Made by a program: the position numbers and the translations under genes. A stretch of 64,000 bases of DNA from Nonomuraea candida (GTDB lineage: Bacteria; Actinomycetota; Actinomycetes; Streptosporangiales; Streptosporangiaceae), in contig NZ_JOAG01000009.1 of the NCBI RefSeq assembly GCF_000725485.1, forward strand, positions 62,001 through 126,000, read 5' to 3'. The notes beneath the pieces were generated by a model. It searched no databases, was not told the DNA's origin, and saw nothing but the letters and a program-made list of their open reading frames with translations. Positions 41,849-50,665 of the stretch are shown piece by piece (position 1 is the first letter of the stretch; each line of letters opens with the position of its first letter).

Positions 41849-43792
41849 TCAGCCGGCGTGCCCGTGCTGGGCGTGCCCGTGCTGGGCGGGGAGGTGGTGG
41901 GCGGGGACGTCCAGGGTCGGGTTGCGGTCGAAGAAGCCGGCGGGCTTGAGCGTGAAGCCCGCGTGCTCCACCGGCATGACCGGCCAGTCCTCGGGCCGCG
42001 GCACGTGCGTGAGCCCGAAGACGTGCCACACGACCAGCGAACGGCCGTCCAGGTCGCGGTCGGCCGCGGCGAAGGCGGGCAGCCCCGCACCGCCCGGGTG
42101 CTGGTTGACCAGGTCGCCCGCCGGGTAGCGCTCGTCCGGGTCGTAGGCGGTCACCCACAGGTGCCGGGTGGCGAACGCGGCCCGCGCGGCGATGGAGGAG
42201 CCCGGATCGGCCAGCAGCACCGGCCGGCCCTCCGGACGCAGGACGTACGCGACCGGGCGGCCCAGGGCGTTGCGCGAGCCCGGGTTCGTGATGTGCCAGA
42301 CGCGGTCGGCGATCGGGTCGGCCATGCGCTGGGCCTGGCTCTCCCTGGTCAGCGGGGTGCGGCGGTAGGTGTAGGCGTTGCCGCGCGGGTTGCCCGGGCC
42401 CATCGGCACCCTGGCCACCTCCACCTCCTCCACCCGGTTGTCCGGCCCGTCCACCGCCATGTCCAGCCGGGCGCAGAACAGGTGCTGGTGGTAGGGCGCG
42501 GCCAGGCCGGGCGCGACCTCCGTCGCGTACGCGGACCCGCCCTCCGGGTAGGCGGAGGTGAACACCACGCCGGTGGCCTTGACCTCGAACCCGATGGCGC
42601 CGTCGAGGTAGAGGTACCAGAAGAAGCCGTAGTCGTAGTTGCCGACCGTGGTGAAGAACGACAACACCAGGCGGCGCTGACGGCGCACCTCCGAGGAGCC
42701 CGTCCACAGGTCCGAGTGCTTCCACAGGACGCCGTGGTCCTCCTCGTGCAGGCAGATCGCGTTCGGCAGCGTGCGGGCGGCGCCGTGCTCGTCGGCGATG
42801 ACGGCGTCGAGGTAGGTGATCTCGCCGACGCAGTCGCAGCCCCGTTCGAGGCTGTTGGCGTACTGGCCGAGGAGGTACTCGCCCACGTCGAAGTAGTTCT
42901 GCCAGGAGCGCACCGGGGACGGGTCGGCGTACGGCACGACCATCTCGGCGATCGAGGCGCGGTGCACGATCGGGCGCACGCGGCCGGCGTCCCGGTCGGC
43001 GAAGGCGAGCTGGTGCAGGACCAGCCCCTCGCGGGCGTCGAACCCGACGCGCAGCGACCAGTTCTCCCACCGCAGCAGGTTGCCCTCCAGCGTGAAGCTG
43101 GGGCCCTCCGGCTGCGTGATCTCGATCGGCCGCTGCGTGGTGCGCGCCGGGCCGGTGACGGCGGGGTCGTCGAAGTTGCCCGATCCGGACGGCACGGGGA
43201 CGGGGCCCGAGTCGAGCACCTGGTCCACGGTGCGGTTGAGCACGTCCACGTACGCGACCAGGCCGTCCACCGGGTGCGCCCACGCGTGGTCCTTCTCGTG
43301 CTCCTGTACGAAGGCCAGCCCGCGCAGGATGCGGCGGCCCGACTCGCCGGGGTACTCCTCCGCGTACACGCCGGCCGACAGCGGCGCCACCCTGACCCGG
43401 GCGACGTCCAGGCCCCGGCTCTTGAGCGCGGTGATCCACCGCTCGTCGGTGGAGAGCACCTCCTCGACGACCCCGAACTCCGACTCCAGCACCGGCGGCT
43501 GGCCGTCGGTCGCGGGGTCCAGCGTGCGGTCGGCGTCGACGGCCCCCCGGGTGACCGAGACGATCACGTCGCGGGGGGCCGCGCCGCCCGTGTCGGACAG
43601 CAGGACGCGCAGCCTGCGGTCGACCGGGGCGCCGGGCTGGTGCGCGAGCAGGGCGTCCTTGTCCGGCTCCGCCAGTCCCAGGTAGGCGAAGCGGGTGGTG
43701 TCCTTGACCAGCCCGGCGGCGGCCAGCACGGTGCGGGCGGCCGCGATCTCGCCGGGCGTCAGCAGGTCAAGGGGGTGCGGCGTGGCGCTCAT
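41849..43792 (-). CDS. Copper-containing primary-amine oxidase (tyramine/phenethylamine type)
   Basis: A 647-residue enzyme of the copper amine oxidase family. Tyr386 in [12 protein letters not shown] is the precursor of the topaquinone cofactor. The copper histidines are the HQH of [12 protein letters not shown] and the His in [12 protein letters not shown]. The catalytic aspartate lies in [11 protein letters not shown]... region upstream. It oxidises primary amines to aldehydes with release of ammonia and hydrogen peroxide; the closest look is to cytoplasmic actinobacterial tyramine or phenethylamine oxidases. No signal peptide. The C-terminus is His/Ala-rich ([11 protein letters not shown]), from a 12-bp duplication, and might bind metal. 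Start ATG 43792 has GAGGGAGAAGCC upstream. Confidence 0.95.
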   Translation of the reverse strand: MSATPHPLDLLTPGEIAAARTVLAAAGLVKDTTRFAYLGLAEPDKDALLAHQPGAPVDRRLRVLLSDTGGAAPRDVIVSVTRGAVDADRTLDPATDGQPPVLESEFGVVEEVLSTDERWITALKSRGLDVARVRVAPLSAGVYAEEYPGESGRRILRGLAFVQEHEKDHAWAHPVDGLVAYVDVLNRTVDQVLDSGPVPVPSGSGNFDDPAVTGPARTTQRPIEITQPEGPSFTLEGNLLRWENWSLRVGFDAREGLVLHQLAFADRDAGRVRPIVHRASIAEMVVPYADPSPVRSWQNYFDVGEYLLGQYANSLERGCDCVGEITYLDAVIADEHGAARTLPNAICLHEEDHGVLWKHSDLWTGSSEVRRQRRLVLSFFTTVGNYDYGFFWYLYLDGAIGFEVKATGVVFTSAYPEGGSAYATEVAPGLAAPYHQHLFCARLDMAVDGPDNRVEEVEVARVPMGPGNPRGNAYTYRRTPLTRESQAQRMADPIADRVWHITNPGSRNALGRPVAYVLRPEGRPVLLADPGSSIAARAAFATRHLWVTAYDPDERYPAGDLVNQHPGGAGLPAFAAADRDLDGRSLVVWHVFGLTHVPRPEDWPVMPVEHAGFTLKPAGFFDRNPTLDVPAHHLPAQHGHAQHGHAG

Positions 43793-43881
43793 GGCTTCTC
43801 CCTCTGCCGGGGCGCCCCGCCACCGGCGGGCGGGGCACCGCCAGCGAACACCACGGGAACGGCGATTTCCACCCTCCCGCG

Positions 43882-43909
43882 CCGCTCTCCGCTCTCCGCT
43901 CTCCGCTCT
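43882..43909. repeat. Four tandem 7-bp CCGCTCT units
   Basis: A perfect heptanucleotide array in the 150-bp gap between the amine oxidase start and the ferredoxin stop. The gap otherwise shows no feature I can support. Confidence 0.85.
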
Positions 43910-43943
43910 GGCGCGCTGCCCGCTCTTCCGCGTTACCCTCGCG

Positions 43944-44138
43944 CTACTCTCCTGTGTCGATCGCGCGCTCGGGGCAGTTGGCCACGGCCAGGCGCGCCGC
44001 CCGCTCCCCGTCCGGCGGCACCAGGCCGTCGCCCAGCACCTGCCCGTACCCCTCGTCGTCCTCGCCGAACAGCTCGGGCGCGAGGGTGTGGCAGCGGCCG
44101 TGCCCTTGGCAGCGTCCGGGGTCGATGCTCAGTTTCAC
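43944..44138 (-). CDS. Small ferredoxin of the cytochrome-P450-associated 3Fe-4S type
   Basis: A 64-residue ferredoxin: [19 protein letters not shown] gives the first cysteines (C-x5-C) and VANCPERAI the last CP. The middle ligand position is not cysteine, as in the 3Fe-4S ferredoxins that feed actinomycete P450s. It starts at GTG 44138 behind GGAGGCGACACC and overlaps the TetR stop by GTGA. No P450 or ferredoxin reductase gene is in the window, so the electron acceptor is unknown. Confidence 0.88.
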   Translation of the reverse strand: MKLSIDPGRCQGHGRCHTLAPELFGEDDEGYGQVLGDGLVPPDGERAARLAVANCPERAIDTGE

Positions 44139-44758
44139 GGTGTCGCCTCCGTCGGCGCGGTGGTGGGGCCGGCGGGCGGGGCCAGGGCGGTCACCACGCG
44201 GGTGAGCAGCGCGGACCACTCGTCGTTGCCGACGGTGTGCAGATCGGGGGTGATGAGCGTGCTGCCCATGCCCAGCAGGAGGCAGAAGGTGCCCACCGCC
44301 TCCGGGGACAGCGCGGGGTCGAGCTCGCCGTCGGCCTGCCCGCAGCGTACGACGTCGGCCAGCCAGGCGATCCGCTCGCCCAGGTAGTCGCGCATCGCGC
44401 CCGCCACGTCCGCGTCCCGGCGCGCGGCGACCAGCGCCTCGACGATGAGGTGGCGGCGCAGCTCGTCGGTGTGGGTCAGGCCGCGGCCCAGCGCGAGCAG
44501 CAGCTCCGTGGCCGACCGGTCGGGATCGGCCGAGAACAGGCTGGACAGCAGCAGCCTCCGGTGCGCCCGCAGGGCCGAGACGAGCAGGTCGGCCTTGGAG
44601 CCGAAGTGCGCGTACAGGGCACCGTTGCTCACCCCCGCCGCCGCGGCGATGTCGGCCACGCGGGTGCCGTCGTAGCCGCGCTCGGCGAACGCCTCGGCGG
44701 CGGCGCGCAGCAGCCGCTCGCGCGTCTCGGCGGCGGTGACTCCCGGGATGCGTCCCAT
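44135..44758 (-). CDS. TetR-family transcriptional regulator
   Basis: A 207-residue regulator: an N-terminal helix-turn-helix (RERLLRAAAEAFAERGYDG, VADIAAAAGVSNGALYAHFGSKADLL) and a helical ligand-binding domain. It is co-transcribed with the ferredoxin gene (GTGA overlap), suggesting that it controls the same pathway. ATG 44758 lies in the left arm of a 24-bp palindrome, and no Shine-Dalgarno precedes it. A -35-like TTGACG (complement of 44789-44794) at the right distance suggests a leaderless, autorepressed transcript. In-frame extension into the TerC region is rejected. Confidence 0.92.
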   Translation of the reverse strand: MGRIPGVTAAETRERLLRAAAEAFAERGYDGTRVADIAAAAGVSNGALYAHFGSKADLLVSALRAHRRLLLSSLFSADPDRSATELLLALGRGLTHTDELRRHLIVEALVAARRDADVAGAMRDYLGERIAWLADVVRCGQADGELDPALSPEAVGTFCLLLGMGSTLITPDLHTVGNDEWSALLTRVVTALAPPAGPTTAPTEATP

Positions 44759-44781
44759 GAACGAATTTAAAAATTCGTTCA
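44758..44781. promoter_or_regulatory. 24-bp palindromic TetR operator covering the tetR start codon
   Basis: Arms TGAACGAATTT (44758-44768) and AAATTCGTTCA (44771-44781) are perfect complements with a 2-base centre. It is the most AT-rich patch in the region. Bound repressor would cover the predicted -10 and the ATG. Confidence 0.8.
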
Positions 44782-44850
44782 ATTGGATCGTCAAGGGCGG
44801 GTCCGGTTCGTACCCCCGGGGTGGAGGGATGTCCTCGTTTGATCTACTCT

Positions 44851-44971
44851 GAACCCGCGAGGGGAGTACTTCGCAAGAGTCGGCCCGGTCAGTACGGACG
44901 TCCCGCGCGTCCCCGGACGACCACCCGCATGGGTGAAGGAGACCTCGAACGGATCTGGCGTTCGAGGGAGG
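44851..44971 (+). promoter_or_regulatory. yybP-ykoY-type (Mn2+) riboswitch in front of terC
   Basis: The leader carries the two conserved blocks of this class, GGGGAGTA (44861-44868) and GGTGAAGGAGACC (44932-44944), directly upstream of a TerC gene, the most common partner of this riboswitch. CGAGG at 44858-44862 can pair with CCTCG at 44943-44947 to close the aptamer. The same CCTCG can instead pair with CGAGG at 44963-44967 in a 9-bp stem (44943-44951 with 44959-44967) that reaches into the GGGAGG ribosome-binding site. This predicts translation on when ligand holds the aptamer. Confidence 0.78.
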
Positions 44972-44977
44972 TATCCC

Positions 44978-46117
44978 ATGTCCGCGGGGACAATTTCGTA
45001 TGCCGTCGATTTGCGTACCATCGCATCTCCGACTCTCTGGGGCATCACGGTGGCGGCTCTGTTGCTGCTGCTGTTGCTGGACCTCATGCTGACCCGCCGT
45101 CAGCGCGAGGAGCGGATGCGCGAGGCGGTCGGCTGGTCGGTCTTCTACCTGCTGCTGCCCGTGCTCTTCTGCGTCTACCTGTGGGTGGACCACGGGACGG
45201 GGCCGGCGGTCGAGTTCCTCACCGGGTTCGTGGTGGAGAAGTCGCTGTCGGTGGACAACCTGTTCGTGTTCATGCTGCTGCTCGCGGCCTTCGCGGTGCC
45301 CACCGCGCTGGCCCGGCAGGTGCTGCTGTACGGCATCGTCGGGGCGCTCGTCCTGCGCGCGATCTTCATCTGGCTGGGCGCCGCCGCGCTGCAGAGCGGC
45401 ACGTGGGCGTTCCTGCTGTTCGGCGGGGTCCTCATCGTGACCGCCGGGAAGATCCTCAAGGACGTGCTCTCCGGGCACGAGCAGGAGGTGGACATCTCCT
45501 CCATGCGCACGGTCCGGCTGGTCCGCCGCTTCATCCCGGTCACCGACGACTACCGCGGCTCGCGGCTGGTCGTGCGCGAGAAGGGCCGGCGGGCGCTGAC
45601 CCCGCTGGCGCTGGCGGCGGTGGCGATCCTGGCCACGGACATCGTGTTCGCGGTGGACTCGGTGCCGGCCGTGTACGGGGTCACCGAGGACCCGTTCCTG
45701 GTGTTCGCCACCAACGCCTTCGCCCTGCTCGGCCTGCGGGCGCTGTACTTCGTGCTGCAGGGCGTGCTGACCAAGCTGCGCCACCTCAACCACGGGCTGA
45801 GCGTCATCCTGGCCTTCATCGGGGTCAAGCTCATCCTGCACTGGGGGCACGGCATCTGGACGTGGGTGCCGGAGATCCCGACGCTGGCCTCGCTCGGGGT
45901 GATCATCGTGGTCCTGACCACTGTCACGATCACGAGCCTGCTCGCCAACCGCCGCGACCGCCTGCGCGGGGTCACCGCCGACCCCGCGCAGGTCCCCGGC
46001 CCCGCTCGCATCCCGGGCGGCGCCGAGTCCCTTCCCCCGGCCGGCGCCTCCGGCGCCGCCGTCGTCCCGGACGGCGCGCGCCAGGGCCCGGAACGAGAAC
46101 CGGCCGGAGAGCGCTAG
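44978..46117 (+). CDS. TerC-family membrane protein (probable Mn2+ exporter)
   Basis: A 379-residue membrane protein with about nine helices. Family signatures: VEKSLSVDNLFVFMLLLAAF and ALAAVAILATDIVFAVDSVPAVYGVT, with the conserved acidic residues inside helices, and GVKLILHWGH. TerC proteins were named for tellurite resistance, but several work in manganese export or loading of exported enzymes, in keeping with the Mn2+-type riboswitch upstream. ATG 44978 has GGGAGG at 44966-44971. The C-terminal 60 residues are a disordered Pro/Ala/Gly-rich tail. A hairpin follows the stop. Confidence 0.92.
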   Translation: MSAGTISYAVDLRTIASPTLWGITVAALLLLLLLDLMLTRRQREERMREAVGWSVFYLLLPVLFCVYLWVDHGTGPAVEFLTGFVVEKSLSVDNLFVFMLLLAAFAVPTALARQVLLYGIVGALVLRAIFIWLGAAALQSGTWAFLLFGGVLIVTAGKILKDVLSGHEQEVDISSMRTVRLVRRFIPVTDDYRGSRLVVREKGRRALTPLALAAVAILATDIVFAVDSVPAVYGVTEDPFLVFATNAFALLGLRALYFVLQGVLTKLRHLNHGLSVILAFIGVKLILHWGHGIWTWVPEIPTLASLGVIIVVLTTVTITSLLANRRDRLRGVTADPAQVPGPARIPGGAESLPPAGASGAAVVPDGARQGPEREPAGER

Positions 46118-46120
46118 CCA

Positions 46121-46156
46121 CCACCCGGCCGGCGAGCGACACCGCTCGCCGGGTGG
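46121..46156 (+). terminator. Hairpin terminator after terC
   Basis: The arms 46121-46138 and 46143-46156 pair over about 14 bases with a small bulge and a 4-base loop, 4 bp after the terC stop. Confidence 0.7.
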
Positions 46157-46306
46157 CGGGTGGTGGGCGGCGGGCGGGGGCGCCACAGTGTTGCCCCCCG
46201 CCCGCCACGGAAGCCGACCGTTCCGGCAGGACCGAGATCTCCACAATGCGCATATGTCACGGCTAGGCGGCACGCAGTCGGGGAAACGTCAGTGGGGGAG
46301 ATTAAC

Positions 46307-47047
46307 GTGGGCCGTGCCGTCCCGAGCCGGGGGCGGCGCGGGCCCCGGCCCGAGGTTGTGATGACGCGGCGTTCGACCGGAGGGGGAGCGATCGTGGGGT
46401 CTTTCGCGGGCGGTGCGCTGCCCCCGGATGACGTCGTCGTCAGCGCCCTGCGCGCCGGCGACGAGGCGATGTTCGCGGCGCTGCTCGACACCTGGTCCCG
46501 GGGCATGCTGCGGGTCGCCAGGTCCTACGTGTCCACCGACCACTCCGCCGAGGAGGTCGTCCAGGACACGTGGCTGGCGGTGATCGACGGCATCGACGCC
46601 TTCGAGCAGCGGTCCTCGGTCAAGACGTGGGTGTTCCGCATCCTGGTCAACACCGCGAAGAAGCGGGGCGTGCGGGAGAGCCGCACGCTGCCGTGGAGCA
46701 CGTTCGAGCAGGACGGGGAGCCCGGCCAGGGCTCGTTCCGGGGGCGCGGCCGGGGGCCCGGGCAGGGGCCCGGCGGCCCCGCCGATCCGGTCGCGGCCTG
46801 GCCGACGCCCGAGGGCGAGGCGCTGGCGGGGGAGGTGCGGGCGCTGATCGCCGAGGCGCTGGCCCGCCTGCCGCCGCGCCAGCGGGTCGTGATCAGCCTG
46901 CGCGACGTGGAGGGATGCACCTCCGACGAGGTCTGCGAGATCCTGGAGATCTCCCCGGCCAACCAGCGGGTCCTGCTGCACCGCGCCCGCACCGCCGTGC
47001 GCGGCCTGCTGGCCTCCTACTACGAGTCCGTCACCCAGCCGGAATGA
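46307..47047 (+). CDS. ECF RNA polymerase sigma factor
   Basis: A 246-residue sigma factor. Region 2 is DEAMFAALLDTWSRGMLRVA to VQDTWLAVIDGIDAFEQRSSVKTWVFRIL, and region 4 is LPPRQRVVISLRDVEGCTSDEVCEILEIS with RVLLHRARTAVR. A Gly/Arg/Pro-rich insert (about residues 145-165) lies between them. The GTG at 46307 has GGGGGAG at good spacing and gives a 45-residue basic N-terminal tail; ATG 46361 is the shorter alternative. It is followed 77 bp later by a zinc-finger anti-sigma gene. The signal it answers to is unknown. Confidence 0.92.
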   Translation: MGRAVPSRGRRGPRPEVVMTRRSTGGGAIVGSFAGGALPPDDVVVSALRAGDEAMFAALLDTWSRGMLRVARSYVSTDHSAEEVVQDTWLAVIDGIDAFEQRSSVKTWVFRILVNTAKKRGVRESRTLPWSTFEQDGEPGQGSFRGRGRGPGQGPGGPADPVAAWPTPEGEALAGEVRALIAEALARLPPRQRVVISLRDVEGCTSDEVCEILEISPANQRVLLHRARTAVRGLLASYYESVTQPE

Positions 47048-47086
47048 GTTCGCGGCCCAATCGGGCCGGGTAGCGGCGACAATAAG

Positions 47087-47098
47087 TGAAACGGTTCA
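47087..47098. promoter_or_regulatory. Candidate operator TGAAACGGTTCA before the anti-sigma gene
   Basis: An exact match to the TGAA-N-CG-N-TTCA consensus found at 8522 (perfect) and, with one mismatch, at 13371, 14734 and 21210. It lies between the sigma and anti-sigma genes, 27 bp before the chosen start and after a small hairpin (47053-47068). Confidence 0.35.
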
Positions 47099-47124
47099 TT
47101 CCAGAGACGAGGGCGGTCAACGTC

Positions 47125-47364
47125 GTGAAGCGGTTCACCTGCGACGAACTGGCGGAACTTCTCACCGCTTATCTCGAGGACGCCCTCGACCAGCCCTCCC
47201 GCGCGGGCGTGCGCGCGCACCTGTCGTGCTGCGAGGGGTGCGAACGCTACTTCGACCAGTTCCGCGCCACCATCAACGTCCTCGGTGACCAGCCCCCCGA
47301 GAAGCTCTCCGCCGACGTGCGCGACCGCCTCATGTCCGCCTTCCGCGAGCGCCGCCGCTCATGA
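47125..47364 (+). CDS. Zinc-finger anti-sigma factor
   Basis: A 79-residue protein with a zinc-binding pattern FTCDELAELLTAYLEDAL then RAHLSCCEGCERYFDQ (H-x3-C-x2-C), the ZAS domain of anti-sigma factors. No transmembrane helix, so it is cytoplasmic and may sense redox through zinc release. I prefer GTG 47125, preceded by GAGGGCGG; GTG 47086 is in frame but lacks a ribosome site and would put the TGAAACGGTTCA site inside the gene. It should hold the ECF sigma encoded just upstream. Confidence 0.85.
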   Translation: MKRFTCDELAELLTAYLEDALDQPSRAGVRAHLSCCEGCERYFDQFRATINVLGDQPPEKLSADVRDRLMSAFRERRRS

Positions 47365-47440
47365 CGGGAGCCTCGGTGACGTGGGGGTGCGGCTCCTGCC
47401 CGGGAGTCTCGGCGCGGGCGTTGCGGTTCATGGCCGTCTT

Positions 47441-47722
47441 TCAGGAGTGCCGTCGTTCGTGACGCCCATGCGGGGTGACCGTACGGGCCCGCGTGCCGAA
47501 GCGCTCCAGCAGGAGGGCGCGCAGTGGTGCGGGGGCGCCGGCCTCCCGTAGCCCGGCCAGGGCCGTGATCGTCGCCACGAGCCGCGCCAGCCCGGCGGAA
47601 CACGGCGGGCAGCGGTCCAGGTGCGCCGCCACGCCCGGCTGCCGGTCGGCCGGGAGCGCCTCGTCCAGATAGTCGGTGAGCAGCGCGAGCACCTCGTCGC
47701 AGCCCGGTGATCCCCGCTCCAT
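47441..47722 (-). CDS. Second zinc-finger anti-sigma-like protein
   Basis: A 93-residue protein of the same type: GCDEVLALLTDYLDEALPAD then VAAHLDRCPPCSAGLARL (H-x3-C-x2-C). It is convergent with the first anti-sigma gene, 76 bp away, and has no sigma gene of its own. The N-terminal half is clearly related to its neighbour (DELAELLTAYLEDALDQ versus DEVLALLTDYLDEALPA). The C-terminus differs and has a His/Arg-rich end. ATG 47722 is used; upstream in-frame codons reach into the egtA leader. It may be a duplicate controlling the same sigma factor. Confidence 0.8.
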   Translation of the reverse strand: MERGSPGCDEVLALLTDYLDEALPADRQPGVAAHLDRCPPCSAGLARLVATITALAGLREAGAPAPLRALLLERFGTRARTVTPHGRHERRHS

Positions 47723-47846
47723 GTGACCTAGTGCCCGCCGGCCCCCATCCGTTACACGGAAATTCGGGTGTAACGATCGCGCGCCTCCCGGGTCTGTAGT
47801 CACGCGCGCAACCGCGCGTGCCTGCGCAGCCGGCGAAGGGGAGACG

Positions 47847-49376
47847 ATGATCGGGCTTACGGCCGAGAGCACGCCGTTGCGGGACATCGCGGAGGTCGCG
47901 GCTTTCGCCCGCCGCTGCTTCCAGCCCGCCGCCGACCGGACGGACGTCCCGGCCACCGGTGACCGGACGGACGTCCCGGCCGCCACCGATCGGGTGGGTG
48001 TGGAGCTGGAGTTCCTGGTCGTGGATCGTGCGGACCCCGCCGGGCAGGTGCCGCTGGACCGGGTCCGGCGGCTGCTGCCCGCCGAGCTGCCCGGAGGCAG
48101 CAGGGTGACGTTCGAGCCCGGCGGGCAGGTGGAGCTGTCCGGGCCGGCGGGGCCGCTGCCCGACGCGGTGGCGCGGATGGCGGCCGACGTGGCCGTGGTG
48201 CGCGGTTCGCTGCGCGCCGCCGGGCTGTCGCTGTCCGGGGTGGGGCTCGATCCGGTCCGGCCCGCCCGCCGCCAGCTCGACCTGCCCCGTTACGCGGCGA
48301 TGGCCGAATACCTCGGTGTGCCGTACGGCGCGCTGATGATGTGCTCGACCGCCTCCGTCCAGATCAACCTGGACCTGGGGGAGCGGCCCGCCGAGCGGTG
48401 GGAGCGCGCGCACGCGTTCGGGCCGGTGCTGCTGGCCGCCTTCGCCAACTCGCCGCTGAGCGGTGGCCGGCCGTGCGGGTGGATGTCGGGCCGGCAGGCC
48501 GTGTGGGACCGCCTCGACCCGACCAGGACCATGCCCGTGCCCGTCACGGGCGATCCCGCCGCCGACTGGGCCGCGTACCTGCTGGACGCCCGGCTCATGC
48601 TGGTACGCGAGCACGCCGGCCACTACCGGCCCGTCCGCGACGGCTCGACCTTCCGCGACTGGCTCGAACGCGGCGCCGCCACGCGGGGCGGTCCGTCCCG
48701 TACGCCCACCCTGGAGGACCTCGCCTACCACGCCACCACCGTCTTCCCGCCGGTGCGGCCACGGGGGTGGCTGGAGATCCGCTACCTGGACGCGCAGCAT
48801 CCGGACCTCTGGCCGGTGTGCGCGGCCGTCACGCACGCCCTCGTCACCGACGACCGCGCCGCCGTCGCCGCCATGGCCGCCCTGGAGCCGTCCCTGCTGC
48901 CGTCTCGGGAGGCGGCGGGCCGGCGCGGGCCCTGGGAGGCGGGGTGGGACGCGTCCCGGACGGCGGGGCGCGGCGCGTCCGGGGAGGCGGGCAGGGGCGG
49001 GTACCGGGAGGCGTGCCGGGGGGTGTGGGAGCGGGCGGCGCGGTGCGGGCTGGCCGATCCCCGGCTGCGTACGGCCGCCGAGGCGGGCTTCCGGGCCGCC
49101 CTGGAGGCGCTGCCCCGGCTGGGCGCGGGCCCCGAGCTGGTCGGCGCGGTGGCCGCGTTCGCCGACCGGCACGTCTCGACCGGCCGCTCCCCGGCGGCCT
49201 ACCTGCTGCCCCCGGCCCCGCGCCACCCCACCCCCGCCCGGCCGGCCGGCACCGGCACCGGCCTCGACCCCGGACCGGGTGCCGGCCTCGGCACCGGACT
49301 CGATCACAGACCCCACGACGGATCTCATGACGGGCCTCACGACGGGCCTCACGACGGAGGACGAGCACGCGTATGA
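47847..49376 (+). CDS. egtA: Glutamate-cysteine ligase EgtA
   Basis: A 509-residue enzyme that makes gamma-glutamylcysteine, the sulfur donor for ergothioneine. GVELEFLVVD holds the family's metal-binding glutamates, with GRVTFEPGGQVELSGP-like FEPGGQVELSGP, STASVQINLDLG and RGWLEIRYLDAQ later. First gene of a five-gene cluster in pathway order. ATG 47847 has AAGGGGAGA upstream. Odd features: a Gly/Arg-rich insert from repeats near residues 355-385 and a C-terminal tail of repeated HDGP units (12-bp repeats). The end overlaps egtB by ATGA. Confidence 0.93.
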   Translation: MIGLTAESTPLRDIAEVAAFARRCFQPAADRTDVPATGDRTDVPAATDRVGVELEFLVVDRADPAGQVPLDRVRRLLPAELPGGSRVTFEPGGQVELSGPAGPLPDAVARMAADVAVVRGSLRAAGLSLSGVGLDPVRPARRQLDLPRYAAMAEYLGVPYGALMMCSTASVQINLDLGERPAERWERAHAFGPVLLAAFANSPLSGGRPCGWMSGRQAVWDRLDPTRTMPVPVTGDPAADWAAYLLDARLMLVREHAGHYRPVRDGSTFRDWLERGAATRGGPSRTPTLEDLAYHATTVFPPVRPRGWLEIRYLDAQHPDLWPVCAAVTHALVTDDRAAVAAMAALEPSLLPSREAAGRRGPWEAGWDASRTAGRGASGEAGRGGYREACRGVWERAARCGLADPRLRTAAEAGFRAALEALPRLGAGPELVGAVAAFADRHVSTGRSPAAYLLPPAPRHPTPARPAGTGTGLDPGPGAGLGTGLDHRPHDGSHDGPHDGPHDGGRARV

Positions 49377-50665
49377 ACGACTTCAAGGAACGCATCGCCG
49401 CCGAGCTGATCGCGGTGCGCGACCGTTCGCTCGCCTACACCGAGGCGGACGACGACCTGCTGGTGCGCCAGCACTCGCCCCTCATGTCCCCCCTGGTGTG
49501 GGACCTGGCGCACGTCGGCAACTACGAGGAGCTGTGGGTGCTGCGCGCCGCCGCGGGCATCACGCCGCTGCGCCCGGAGATCGACGACATCTACGACGCG
49601 TTCAAGACCCCGCGTAAAGACCGCCCGGCCCTGCCGTTCCTGCGCCCGGCCGAGGCCCGCCGCTACATCGAGGGCGTGCGCGGCCGCGTCCTCGACGTGC
49701 TCGACGCCATCGACCTGGAGGGGCCCACCCCGCTGCACCGCGACGGCTTCGTGTTCGGCCTGGTGATCCAGCACGAGCACCAGCACGACGAGACCATGCT
49801 CGCCACGCTGCAGCTCTCCCGCCTGCCCGGCCTCGTACGCGACGGCGACCTGCCGGCGGGCCGCGCCGGAGGCCCCGAGGAGGTGTACGTCCCCGCCGGC
49901 CCCTTCCTCATGGGCACCGACACCGTGCCCTGGGCCTACGACAACGAGCGCCCGGCCACCTGGGTGGACGTGCCCGGCTACTGGATCGACCGGCTCCCCG
50001 TCGGCAACGGCGCCTACCAGGCGTTCATGGCCGACGGCGGCTACGACGACCCGCGCTGGTGGACCCCGGAAGGCTGGCAGTGGCGGCAGCGCACCGGCGT
50101 CACCGCGCCGCTGTTCTGGACGCGCGACGGCGACTCCTGGTGGCGCCTGCGCTTCGGCCGCACCGAGCCGGTCCCGCCGGACGAGCCCGTCCAGCACGTG
50201 AGCTGGTACGAAGCCGACGCCTACGCCCGCTGGGCCGGCAAGCGGCTGCCCACCGAGGCCGAGTGGGAGAAGGCGTGCGGCTGGGATCCGGAGGCGCGAC
50301 GGGCCAGGCGCTACCCGTGGGGCGAGGCGAGCCCCGGCCCCTCGCTGGCCAACCTCGGTCACCGCGCCGCCCGGCCCGCGCCGCTCGGCGCCTACCCGGC
50401 GGGGGCCTCCGCCTACGGGGCCGAGCAGATGGTGGGGGACGTGTGGGAGTGGACCGGCTCGTGGTTCCAGGGCTATCCGGGGTTCCGGAGCTTTCCGTAC
50501 AAGGAGTACAGCGAGGTGTTCTTCGGGGAGGAATACCGGGTGCTGCGCGGCGGGTCGTGGGCGGCCGATCCGGCGGCGGCGCGCACGACGTTCCGCAACT
50601 GGGACTACCCGATCCGGCGGCAGATCTTCACCGGCTTCCGCTGCGCCCGGTCGGAGCCGGCCTGA
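49373..50665 (+). CDS. egtB: Hercynine oxygenase EgtB
   Basis: A 430-residue non-haem iron enzyme that joins hercynine and gamma-glutamylcysteine as a sulfoxide, using oxygen. The N-terminal DinB-like domain carries the iron histidines: His47 in AHVGNYEE and His134/His138 in QHEHQHDE. The C-terminal formylglycine-generating-type domain shows [34 protein letters not shown] and [12 protein letters not shown] overlaps the egtA stop (ATGA), and the stop overlaps egtC (TGATG). Length matches the family. Confidence 0.96.
   Translation: MNDFKERIAAELIAVRDRSLAYTEADDDLLVRQHSPLMSPLVWDLAHVGNYEELWVLRAAAGITPLRPEIDDIYDAFKTPRKDRPALPFLRPAEARRYIEGVRGRVLDVLDAIDLEGPTPLHRDGFVFGLVIQHEHQHDETMLATLQLSRLPGLVRDGDLPAGRAGGPEEVYVPAGPFLMGTDTVPWAYDNERPATWVDVPGYWIDRLPVGNGAYQAFMADGGYDDPRWWTPEGWQWRQRTGVTAPLFWTRDGDSWWRLRFGRTEPVPPDEPVQHVSWYEADAYARWAGKRLPTEAEWEKACGWDPEARRARRYPWGEASPGPSLANLGHRAARPAPLGAYPAGASAYGAEQMVGDVWEWTGSWFQGYPGFRSFPYKEYSEVFFGEEYRVLRGGSWAADPAAARTTFRNWDYPIRRQIFTGFRCARSEPA

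Noticed and set aside
41849..44758. P450 system around the ferredoxin
   Set aside because: No FxxGxxxCxG haem motif in any nearby frame.
44135..46273. TetR extended to 712 codons across terC
   Set aside because: The extra N-terminus is antisense to terC and its riboswitch; the TetR helix-turn-helix starts right after ATG 44758.
47086..47124. Earlier start of the first anti-sigma gene
   Set aside because: No ribosome site at 47086, and a better GAGGGCGG precedes GTG 47125.
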